Shown here piece by piece: positions 1-5,906 of a stretch of DNA of 6,740 nucleotides. The stretch comes from Phil1 sp964546125 (GTDB lineage: Bacteria > Bacillota > Clostridia > Christensenellales > CAG-138), in contig CAZJIS010000075.1 of NCBI GenBank assembly GCA_964546125.1, forward strand, positions 1 to 6,740, in the 5' to 3' direction. Each line of letters begins with the position of its first letter. Position 1 is the stretch's first letter. The notes beneath the pieces are model-generated. The model ran no database searches. It saw nothing but the letters and a program-made list of their open reading frames with translations, and was not told the origin of the DNA. Position numbers and translations under genes: made by a program.

Positions 1-1
1 G

Positions 2-1219
2 CGCAACGTGCCCTGGCACATCTACAACCTCGAGGCATGCGACACCGCCAAGCAGGCGCTTGTGGGCATGGACGGCCTCATGGAGATGGTAGAGCTGAAA
101 AAGGACGGCTACCTGCGCGAGAAGGCGCGCGAGCTCAAAGAGCGCGCGGTCCTGTTCATGGAGGAAATCGTCGAAATGGGCGGCTACTTCGCCGCGGTTG
201 AGGAGGGCATGTTCGTCGACTCAGGCATGTTCCCCGAAAGAAACGGCGACGGCATCGCCCGCAAGATCAACGGCGGCATCGGCGCGGGCACGATCGTCAA
301 GCGCGAAGCGGATTACTGCGCGCCCGTCACCGCGCATTATGGCTACAATAACATCGCCCAGTATGGCGTTGAAAACCCCGCGGATCTCATCGGCGGCTCC
401 ACGCTCGAGCATCCGGAAAAAATCGTGTTTATCGACGAACTCGACGAGGAGGATAACTGCAACGTGCGCATGGCCGAGGTGAAGGAATTTGCCCAGCCCG
501 GCGCAAAGCTCATCCGCCCCGAAATGGAGTGGCTTGCCGACGGCACTGTCATGCTCACCATGTTCTTCCCCGCCGAGAAGTGCATCGCCGAAGCCGCGGC
601 GCTCGAATGCGGCAGGCGCATGGGCCTCACTGAGGTGGAGATCATCTCCCGCGAGACCGGCCACCACGCCGAGGGCACGCGCATCGAGATCAAAGGCAAG
701 GTTCCCTTCTCGATTGAAATCGACAAGCTCGTCATTCCCGAAGAGCCCGAAGTGCTCAGCGACGACGAGATCCGCAGCGAGATCGAGCGCCGCCCGATGC
801 GCATCGTGTGCGGCACAGTCGGTGAGGATGAGCACAGCGTGGGCCTTCGCGAGATTATCGACATCAAGCACGGCGGCATTGAAAAATACGGCATCGAGGT
901 GCACTACCTCGGCACGTCCGTGCCGCCGGAGAAGCTCGTGAACGCGGCAATCGAGCTCAACGCGGACGCGGTGCTCGCCTCCACCATCATCAGCCACGAC
1001 GACATCCACTATAAGAACATCGCAAAGATCAACCGCATCGCCACCGAAATGGGCGTGCGCGAGAAGCTGATCTTCGCTGCGGGCGGCACGCAGGTGACCG
1101 CGGCCCTCGCGCGCGCGAACGGCGCGGATGAAGGCTTCGGGCGCGGCAGCCACGGCAACCATGTGGCGACGTTCCTCGTCAAGCACCGCCGCGCGCTCGA
1201 AGAGCAGGGCAAGATTTAA
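2..1219 (+). CDS. oraE: D-ornithine 4,5-aminomutase large subunit OraE, C-terminal part (5' end outside window)
   Basis: This is the adenosylcobalamin- and PLP-dependent subunit that, with OraS, converts D-ornithine to (2R,4S)-2,4-diaminopentanoate in anaerobic oxidative ornithine degradation, a cytosolic pathway. The frame is open to the window edge, and the GTG at position 8 is an internal Val, so the gene starts upstream. About 405 residues are visible; from memory the family is about 735 long. Counting from the GTG codon, residues 1-190 look like the end of the TIM-barrel region. Residues about 263-403 form the B12-binding Rossmann domain, with the base-off motif D274-E-H276-S-V-G279, then S325 and G359-G360. 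His276 is the predicted cobalt ligand. Lys287, exactly 11 residues later, matches the His/Lys spacing of the PLP-lysine in OraE and KamE. The next gene begins 15 nt downstream. The related lysine 5,6-aminomutase is the main alternative, but there both domains sit in separate chains and the neighbouring orr favours OraE. Confidence 0.93.
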   Translation, partial: RNVPWHIYNLEACDTAKQALVGMDGLMEMVELKKDGYLREKARELKERAVLFMEEIVEMGGYFAAVEEGMFVDSGMFPERNGDGIARKINGGIGAGTIVKREADYCAPVTAHYGYNNIAQYGVENPADLIGGSTLEHPEKIVFIDELDEEDNCNVRMAEVKEFAQPGAKLIRPEMEWLADGTVMLTMFFPAEKCIAEAAALECGRRMGLTEVEIISRETGHHAEGTRIEIKGKVPFSIEIDKLVIPEEPEVLSDDEIRSEIERRPMRIVCGTVGEDEHSVGLREIIDIKHGGIEKYGIEVHYLGTSVPPEKLVNAAIELNADAVLASTIISHDDIHYKNIAKINRIATEMGVREKLIFAAGGTQVTAALARANGADEGFGRGSHGNHVATFLVKHRRALEEQGKI

Positions 1220-1234
1220 GCTTAGGGGAATCCT

Positions 1235-2605
1235 ATGCACATCGACGTATTGGTAGCGGAAATCGGCTCGACCACGACCCTCGTGAACGCCTTCGGCGGC
1301 GTTCGCGAGGGTGAGCCGCGTTTTCTTGGGCAGGGCTGCGCGCCCACCTCCGTGCTCGCGGGGGATGTGCGCGTGGGGCTCAAGGAGGCGGTGGACGACC
1401 TTGCAAAAAAAATGGGCTGGGGCGAGCTGACCTATCGCGAAATGCTCGCCACAAGCTCCGCCGCGGGCGGCCTTGGCATGTGCGTGCACGGCCTCGTGTA
1501 CGATATGACTGTGCGTGCAGCCGAAGCCGCGGCGCTTGGCGCGGGGGCCATCATTAAGCTTGCCACGGCGGGCAAGCTTTCGGAATACGACCTTGCGGAC
1601 ATCCGCGCGATCGGCCCGAACCTCATCCTCCTTGCAGGCGGCACGGATTACGGCGAGCGCGAAACGGCGCTCTTTAATGCCAAAGCCCTTGCGGAATCCG
1701 GCATCCGCGCGCCCGTCATCTATGCGGGCAACGTGCAGAACCAGCGCGCCGTGGAGGATATTTTCCAAAAAGCCGGCATCCCCTGCAGCGTGACCGAAAA
1801 CGTGTACCCCAAGCTTGACCGGCTTAACATCGAGCCCGCGCGCAAGATCATCCACCGCGTGTTCGAGGAACATATCATCAAAGCCCCGGGCATGGAGCAC
1901 ATCCGCGATATGGTCACGGGCAGCATCATCCCCACCCCCGGCGCGGTGATGGAGGCCGCGCAGCTCTTATATGAAGACATTGGCGACCTCGTCATGCTCG
2001 ATATCGGCGGAGCGACAACCGACGTGCACAGCGTCAGCGACGGCAGCGCGGAGATCGCGGGCCTTCTTGTGAACCCCGAGCCGTTTGCCAAGCGCACCGT
2101 CGAGGGCGACCTTGGCCTCTATGTCAACGCGCAAAACGTCGTCGATATGATCGGCCCGCAAACCATCGCACGGGAGCTTTCAATCGATGTTGCTGCCGCC
2201 ATGGCGGACTATAAGCCCATCCCCGAAACCGAGGACCAATTCCGACTCGCCCGGCGCCTTTGCTACGAGGCGGGCGTGCGCGCCGTCGAGCGTCACGCGG
2301 GGCAGCTTCGCTATCTCTATACCCCTTCCGGCCGCAAGACCATCGCCGAGGGCAAGGACCTCACCGCTGTGCGTACCATCGTGGGCACGGGCGGCGCGCT
2401 TACGCGCCTGCCCGAACGGCAGGCTCTGCTGCGCGCCATCGCTGATTGCAACGTCAACGGCATGATGCTTTTGCCCAAGCCCGGCGAGCTGCGGCTGCTC
2501 TTTGATAACGATTACATCATGGCCTCGCTCGGCGTGCTTGCCAAGCACTACCCTGAGGCGGCGCTGGTGCTTTTACGAAAGAGCCTGGGCATTGAGGAAG
2601 CTTAA
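1235..2605 (+). CDS. GlmL-related ornithine degradation protein (MutL-family ASKHA ATPase, probable mutase reactivase)
   Basis: This 456-residue protein belongs to the GlmL/MutL family, named after the gene found with glutamate mutase and unrelated to DNA mismatch-repair MutL. Three nucleotide-binding signatures of the actin/Hsp70/sugar-kinase fold are visible. EIGSTTT (9-15) is the first phosphate loop, DIGGATTDVHSV (256-267) the second, and GTGGALTRLP (384-393) the likely adenosine motif. No signal peptide or membrane segment is seen. The start ATG follows an AGGGGAA-type ribosome binding site at 1224-1230. It lies between oraE and orr, so the likely role, by inference from context and family, is ATP-dependent maintenance or reactivation of the B12-dependent OraSE mutase, such as exchange of damaged cobalamin. 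Direct biochemical proof for this family is limited as far as I know. The family call is firm and the role is moderate. Confidence 0.88.
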   Translation: MHIDVLVAEIGSTTTLVNAFGGVREGEPRFLGQGCAPTSVLAGDVRVGLKEAVDDLAKKMGWGELTYREMLATSSAAGGLGMCVHGLVYDMTVRAAEAAALGAGAIIKLATAGKLSEYDLADIRAIGPNLILLAGGTDYGERETALFNAKALAESGIRAPVIYAGNVQNQRAVEDIFQKAGIPCSVTENVYPKLDRLNIEPARKIIHRVFEEHIIKAPGMEHIRDMVTGSIIPTPGAVMEAAQLLYEDIGDLVMLDIGGATTDVHSVSDGSAEIAGLLVNPEPFAKRTVEGDLGLYVNAQNVVDMIGPQTIARELSIDVAAAMADYKPIPETEDQFRLARRLCYEAGVRAVERHAGQLRYLYTPSGRKTIAEGKDLTAVRTIVGTGGALTRLPERQALLRAIADCNVNGMMLLPKPGELRLLFDNDYIMASLGVLAKHYPEAALVLLRKSLGIEEA

Positions 2606-2674
2606 TAGGGGAACTTTAGGGGTGAAGCCCGCCGCATCAAAATCATTCATACCAAGGAAATCGGAGGGAAGAGC

Positions 2675-3742
2675 ATGTATCCCCGCATCGTAACGGATCT
2701 TGATAAACTCAAACACAACATCATGCGCATCGCGACGCTCTGCCACGGCGCCGGCTGCGCGTGCGCGATCGTCACAAAATGCGTGTGCGCGGATCAACGC
2801 ATCGCCGCTCTTATTGAAACAAGCGGCGCGGATTACATTGCGGATGCGCGCATCCAAAACCTCGCTTCGCTTCAAACGAAACTGCCGCGCTACCTGCTGC
2901 GCATCGCGCAGCCCGCGGAGGCGGCGGAGGTCATCGCGCACAGCGAGGTGAGCCAGCAGAGCGAGCTTTTAACCGTGCGCGCGCTCGGCGCCGAAGCCAA
3001 GCGCCAGAACCGCCCGCACAAGATCGTGCTCATGGCGGACATGGGCGACCTGCGCGAGGGCGTGTTCTATGAAAACCGGGCGGAACTGCTCGCGCTTGCA
3101 AGGGCCGTCGCTGCGCAGGAGATGCTCGAGCTTTTCGGCCTCGGCGTGAACCTCACCTGCTTTGGCGGCATCGTGCCGGATGAAGCGAACCTTTCCGGCC
3201 TCGTAGAACTCGCTTCGTGGCTGCGGCGCGAAACGGGCCTGCCGATCCCGCTCGTTTCGGGCGGCAACTCGAGCACGCTGCCGATGCTGCTTGAGGGCAA
3301 GCTCCCCGCGGGCATCAACCACCTGCGCATCGGCGAAGGCTATCTTCTTGGCACCGAAAGCGTTGAAGGCACGCTGATGGAAGGGTTTTACCCCGATTGC
3401 TTCACTGTGGAAGCGCAGCTTGTCGAAGTTAAACAAAAGCCGAGCAAACCCGTTGGCACAAGCGGCCGCAACGCCTTTGGTGAGCGGGTCACCTTTGAAG
3501 ATCACGGCCCCATGCTGCGCGGTATCTGCGCCATCGGCCGGCAGGACATCGTGCCGGATGGGCTCTCCCCCCGCGATGCGGAGGTGAAGCTGCTCGGCGC
3601 AAGCTCCGACCACCTCATCGTCGACCTTACGCATGCTGGCACGCGCTACGGCGTGGGCGATGTGCTGTCCTTTACGCCCAATTATGGCGCGCTTTTGCGC
3701 GCGTTCACCGGTGCGTATGTAAAAAAGGCCTACCGAGGCTGA
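2675..3742 (+). CDS. orr: Ornithine racemase Orr (PLP-dependent, alanine-racemase-like fold)
   Basis: Orr interconverts L- and D-ornithine and so supplies the D-isomer that OraSE needs. The 355-residue protein starts with the fold-III PLP barrel pattern (MYPRIVTDLDKLKHNI), and Lys35 in the segment AIVTK is the expected Schiff-base lysine. Further barrel features are the segment around LMADMGDLREG (about residues 115-125), the glycine-rich VSGGNSSTL stretch and HLRIGEGYLLG, typical phosphate-handling and barrel loops of this family. The C-terminal part (about 230-355) is the beta domain. The ATG follows a strong GGAGGG ribosome binding site at 2663-2668. The gap from the upstream GlmL-like gene is 69 nt with no terminator, so the genes are probably cotranscribed. 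Oddly, five cysteines (23, 28, 30, 36, 38) surround the PLP lysine. The main alternative is another amino-acid racemase of the same family; the adjacent oraE makes ornithine the best substrate. Confidence 0.9.
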   Translation: MYPRIVTDLDKLKHNIMRIATLCHGAGCACAIVTKCVCADQRIAALIETSGADYIADARIQNLASLQTKLPRYLLRIAQPAEAAEVIAHSEVSQQSELLTVRALGAEAKRQNRPHKIVLMADMGDLREGVFYENRAELLALARAVAAQEMLELFGLGVNLTCFGGIVPDEANLSGLVELASWLRRETGLPIPLVSGGNSSTLPMLLEGKLPAGINHLRIGEGYLLGTESVEGTLMEGFYPDCFTVEAQLVEVKQKPSKPVGTSGRNAFGERVTFEDHGPMLRGICAIGRQDIVPDGLSPRDAEVKLLGASSDHLIVDLTHAGTRYGVGDVLSFTPNYGALLRAFTGAYVKKAYRG

Positions 3743-3754
3743 AACCGGAAACCT

Positions 3755-3770
3755 TTGATCCCGCGATCAA
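3755..3770 (+). repeat. Small perfect inverted repeat between orr and the carbamoyltransferase gene
   Basis: TTGATC at 3755-3760 and GATCAA at 3765-3770 form a perfect 6-bp stem with a 4-nt CCGC loop. It starts 12 nt after the orr stop and lies 14 nt before the AAGGAG site of the next gene. No T-run follows, so it does not look like a terminator. It could be a minor RNA processing or stability hairpin, or chance. Confidence 0.35.
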
Positions 3771-3783
3771 TCCAAATAACAAT

Positions 3784-3789
3784 AAGGAG
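3784..3789 (+). promoter_or_regulatory. Ribosome binding site that fixes the carbamoyltransferase start
   Basis: AAGGAG lies 10 nt upstream of the ATG at 3800. The reading frame is open further upstream to a TTG at 3755, but the extra 15 residues (rich in Ile and Arg) do not resemble the family N-terminus, and that TTG has no comparable site, so 3800 is chosen. Confidence 0.8.
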
Positions 3790-3799
3790 AAAAACGAAT

Positions 3800-4792
3800 A
3801 TGCCAGTCAACCTCAAAGGCCGTTCCTTTCTAACGCTCAAGGACTTCACCCCCGAGGAGATCCGCTACCTGCTCGACCTCGCGCACGACCTCAAGGCCAA
3901 GAAGCGCGCGGGCATCCGCGGCGATTTGCTCGCCGGGCGCAACATCGTGCTGCTTTTTGAAAAAACCTCCACCCGCACGCGCTGCGCGTTTGAAGTGGCC
4001 GCCTATGACGAGGGCGCTTGCTGCACGTTCCTCTCGAACTCGCAGATGGGCAAAAAGGAATCCCTCGAAGACACCGCGAAGGTCCTCGGCCGCTTCTACG
4101 ACGGCATCGAATACCGCGGCTTCAAGCAGAGCGACGTGGAGCTTCTCGCCAAGCACTCGGGCGTGCCGGTGTGGAACGGGCTCACCGACCTCTACCACCC
4201 CACGCAGATTCTCGCGGACTTCCTCACCATCGAGGAGCATGTCGCAAAACCCCTCTCCAAGGTGAAGTTCTGCTATGTGGGCGACGCGCGCAACAACATG
4301 GGCAACTCCCTGATGATCGGCGCCGCGAAGATGGGCATGCACTTTGTGGGCATCGCGCCCAAGTCGCTTTTCCCGGATGAGAAGCTCGTCGCCCAAATGC
4401 GCGAAGTCGCTAAAACAACGGGCGCCGTGCTCGAATTCTCCGAGGATATCGCCGCCGTCAAGGGTGCGGATGTGCTCTACACCGACGTGTGGGTGTCGAT
4501 GGGTGAAGAGGATCAGTTCGAGGAGCGCATCAAGCTGCTTACGCCTTATCGCATCGACCGGAAGATGATGGAGATGACCGACAACCCGGATTGCATCTTC
4601 CTCCACTGCCTGCCGAGCTTCCACGACCTTGAAACCAATGTCGGCCGCGAGGTTTATGAAAAATACGGCCTCACGGAAATGGAAGCTTCCGACGAGGTGT
4701 TCCGCTCCCCCGCCTCGAAGGTGTTCGACGAGGCCGAAAACCGCATGCACACGATCAAGGCCGTGATGGTCGCTACCATCGGAAGGCAGTAA
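3800..4792 (+). CDS. argF: Ornithine carbamoyltransferase
   Basis: The enzyme transfers a carbamoyl group between carbamoyl phosphate and ornithine/citrulline in the cytosol. The 330-residue length is normal for the family. The carbamoyl-phosphate loop S57-T-R-T-R61 is followed by CAFEVAAYDEG, as in classical ornithine carbamoyltransferases. H133-P-T-Q136 is present, as are the ornithine-binding D229 and S233-M-G235 and the catalytic H269-C-L-P272 motif. That motif continues SFHD rather than the commoner AFHD. The C-terminus ends with the usual MHTIKAVMVATI pattern. The gene is 57 nt after orr and precedes the terminator, so it is probably the last gene of the ornithine operon. Sequence alone does not separate the anabolic (ArgF) from the catabolic (ArcB) role. 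Beside ornithine-degradation genes, a catabolic role feeding ornithine from citrulline and making carbamoyl phosphate is plausible. The symbol argF is given only for the enzyme type. Confidence 0.93.
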   Translation: MPVNLKGRSFLTLKDFTPEEIRYLLDLAHDLKAKKRAGIRGDLLAGRNIVLLFEKTSTRTRCAFEVAAYDEGACCTFLSNSQMGKKESLEDTAKVLGRFYDGIEYRGFKQSDVELLAKHSGVPVWNGLTDLYHPTQILADFLTIEEHVAKPLSKVKFCYVGDARNNMGNSLMIGAAKMGMHFVGIAPKSLFPDEKLVAQMREVAKTTGAVLEFSEDIAAVKGADVLYTDVWVSMGEEDQFEERIKLLTPYRIDRKMMEMTDNPDCIFLHCLPSFHDLETNVGREVYEKYGLTEMEASDEVFRSPASKVFDEAENRMHTIKAVMVATIGRQ

Positions 4793-4810
4793 GATATCGG
4801 CCATTGAACA

Positions 4811-4847
4811 AGCAACGGCCCCCATTTTCAGGGGGCCGTTGTTCGTT
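4811..4847 (+). terminator. Intrinsic terminator-like hairpin ending the ornithine operon
   Basis: CAACGGCCCCC at 4813-4823 pairs perfectly with GGGGGCCGTTG at 4831-4841 around a 7-nt loop. It extends with a G-T wobble and an A-T pair to 4811/4843. It begins 18 nt after the carbamoyltransferase stop. The following TTCGTTAT is only moderately T-rich, so release may be less efficient than at a classical terminator. On the opposite strand the hairpin is followed by CTTGTTCAAT, so it might also stop leftward transcription. Confidence 0.8.
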
Positions 4848-4870
4848 ATGCAGAGGCGATATTCGCATCC

Positions 4871-4903
4871 CATTGGGTTCTTAGGGCCTGCGGCCCTAAG
4901 CGG
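4871..4903. repeat. Repeat arm copy 1 with a 9-bp perfect hairpin
   Basis: CTTAGGGCC (4880-4888) pairs with GGCCCTAAG (4892-4900) around a TGC loop. The 33-nt block matches 4988-5020 with one mismatch (T4874 against C4991). Confidence 0.9.
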
Positions 4904-4921
4904 AGCCTCCGGCGTTTCCTC

Positions 4922-4940
4922 GCGGGGATTTCATCCCCGC
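4922..4940. repeat. Second hairpin module of repeat unit 1
   Basis: GCGGGGAT (4922-4929) pairs perfectly with ATCCCCGC (4933-4940) around a TTC loop. It is not preserved as a clear hairpin in unit 2. Confidence 0.8.
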
Positions 4941-4947
4941 ACCCCAA

Positions 4948-4970
4948 CCAAAGGGTCATGGGCCCTTTGG
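4948..4970. repeat. Third hairpin module of repeat unit 1
   Basis: CCAAAGGG (4948-4955) pairs perfectly with CCCTTTGG (4963-4970) around a 7-nt loop. It directly precedes the start of unit 2. Confidence 0.8.
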
Positions 4971-4987
4971 AATCCCATTTTGTCTTT

Positions 4988-5020
4988 CATCGGGTTCTTA
5001 GGGCCTGCGGCCCTAAGCGG
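4988..5020. repeat. Repeat arm copy 2 with a 9-bp perfect hairpin
   Basis: CTTAGGGCC (4997-5005) pairs with GGCCCTAAG (5009-5017) around TGC. It is a near-identical copy of 4871-4903. Confidence 0.9.
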
Positions 5021-5073
5021 GGTTTGGGGCGGAGCCTCAACGTTCTTCCCGCCCGGAAGTTCTTCCGATCGCT

Positions 5074-5880
5074 TTAAAGCGTGTAATAAAGAAAACGCAA
5101 AACATCGAACCAGTCGTCCGCCTCAAACTCGACCACGCGCGCGTCGGTTTGTTTCGCGCCGGGGTAGAAGCTCGCGCCGCGCGCGCGCATGTGCTCCTTG
5201 AAGTTGATTTCAACGTGGAAGTGCTCGGGCAGGGGGAACATGCACTCTTGCTTTCCGTGGGTTTCGATGGCGGTTTTAACGGTCTCGCGGATCGTGCGCA
5301 CGGCGACATCGGGATGCATGCCAAACGCGCCGCTGCCGGCGCCTTCGACCACGGCGACCGTGGAGATGTTGGGGTTCACGCTGCGCATCCACGCGCAAAG
5401 GCCGGCGTCGCCGCACACGCAATAGACCGGCACGCCCACGTAGGCCGCGGTGAGGGAGTTGAGCATCAGTTCGCTTGCAAGCTCGCCGTTGACCTTCACA
5501 TAGTTGTTGCCGCCGTTCATCGTATGGGAGAGCGGGTTGCCGTCCATCTGCGCCGCGCTGTGGTAACCGGTGAAGACCACGCCGTCAAAGCTTTCATCGA
5601 GGCCGAACATCATCGAAAACGGATGGCGCGCCCAGCCGCGGAACACGCGGGCGTATTCGGGCAGCTTGCGCGGGTTGATGTTGCGGCCGGTGTCGTGCGC
5701 ATCCTTCACAAATATCTCCTGCGCCCCGGCATCGTGCGCGCCCTCGCAGGCCGCGGCGACCTCGCGCGTCATCTGGTCTGCAAAATAGTCGTAGTCGTGG
5801 GGTTTACCGCGCTCCGTTTCATCCCAATGGGCAATGCCGCAAGTGCCCTCGATGTCCGCGCTGATGAACAGCTTTTTCAT
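5074..5880 (-). CDS. M55 family zinc metallopeptidase (DppA-type D-aminopeptidase)
   Basis: Family M55 enzymes remove N-terminal D-amino acids from short peptides; Bacillus subtilis DppA is the model and acts on D-Ala-containing peptides. The 268-residue protein keeps the known signature in order. D9 and E11 (SADIEG), H62 (KDAHDTG), H107 (GYHSAA) and E133 (NGELASE) correspond to the metal ligands, and H119 (LSHTMNG) to the catalytic histidine. These fall within a few positions of D8, E10, H60, H104, E133 and H115 of DppA. No signal peptide is visible, so it is probably cytosolic. The ATG at 5880 is chosen over an in-frame upstream start because AAGGAGGT precedes it at normal spacing. It lies 26 nt after the alpha/beta hydrolase gene and is probably cotranscribed with it. 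No good intrinsic terminator follows; the stop codon lies in a 12-nt palindrome (5070-5081). Substrate is not determined by sequence. Confidence 0.92.
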   Translation of the reverse strand: MKKLFISADIEGTCGIAHWDETERGKPHDYDYFADQMTREVAAACEGAHDAGAQEIFVKDAHDTGRNINPRKLPEYARVFRGWARHPFSMMFGLDESFDGVVFTGYHSAAQMDGNPLSHTMNGGNNYVKVNGELASELMLNSLTAAYVGVPVYCVCGDAGLCAWMRSVNPNISTVAVVEGAGSGAFGMHPDVAVRTIRETVKTAIETHGKQECMFPLPEHFHVEINFKEHMRARGASFYPGAKQTDARVVEFEADDWFDVLRFLYYTL

Positions 5881-5886
5881 GGTCGT

Positions 5887-5894
5887 ACCTCCTT
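5887..5894 (-). promoter_or_regulatory. Strong ribosome binding site of the M55 peptidase gene
   Basis: On the minus strand AAGGAGGT ends 6 nt before the ATG at 5880, with the GGAGG core 7 nt away. It selects this ATG over the start 13 codons upstream, which itself overlaps the end region of the hydrolase gene. Confidence 0.85.
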
Positions 5895-5906
5895 GATGTT
5901 TTGAAT

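Larger units (their letters stand above)
4867..5040. repeat. Palindromic hairpin-mosaic repeat, two diverged tandem units
   Basis: Each unit opens with ATCCCATT (4867 and 4972) and then carries the same hairpin arm. The shared ATCCCATT anchors are 105 nt apart, while the hairpin arms are 117 nt apart because unit 2 has 12 extra bases before its arm. After the arm, unit 1 continues directly into GGAGCCTC (4902-4909). Unit 2 has 12 extra bases before the same octamer (5031-5038) and then diverges. Unit 1 also holds two further perfect hairpins. No T-runs follow the hairpins and no gene is credible here. The whole is flanked by the operon terminator on the left and the end of the M55 peptidase gene on the right. 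It resembles noncoding, genome-dispersed palindromic elements (REP/BIME-like or a MITE remnant), but dispersal cannot be seen from one window. Confidence 0.8.

Noticed and set aside
221..1900. A 559-codon open frame on the minus strand opposite oraE and the GlmL-like gene
   Set aside because: It is antisense to two well-recognised genes, spans their boundary, has an unnatural His/Ala/Arg-rich composition with no recognisable domain, and arises from GC-rich third positions of the real genes.
2606..2674. Possible promoter or riboswitch in the 69-nt gap before orr
   Set aside because: No convincing -35/-10 pair or conserved aptamer structure is visible; only the ribosome binding site is clear.
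3830..4873. A 347-codon minus-strand frame opposite the ornithine carbamoyltransferase gene
   Set aside because: It is a shadow of a gene with all catalytic motifs, runs through the terminator hairpin, and shows no domain.
4871..5020. Possible CRISPR array from the duplicated palindromic 33-nt block
   Set aside because: There are only two copies, the spacing is 84 nt with further hairpins inside it, and no cas gene is present.
4839..5201. A 120-codon plus-strand frame across the hairpin mosaic, with a repeated GFLGPAALSG peptide
   Set aside because: The peptide repeat is simply the translated 33-nt DNA repeat; there is no ribosome binding site, and the frame runs into the peptidase gene on the other strand.
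5149..5904. A 251-codon plus-strand frame opposite the M55 peptidase gene
   Set aside because: It is antisense to a gene with every M55 catalytic residue and has no family resemblance.
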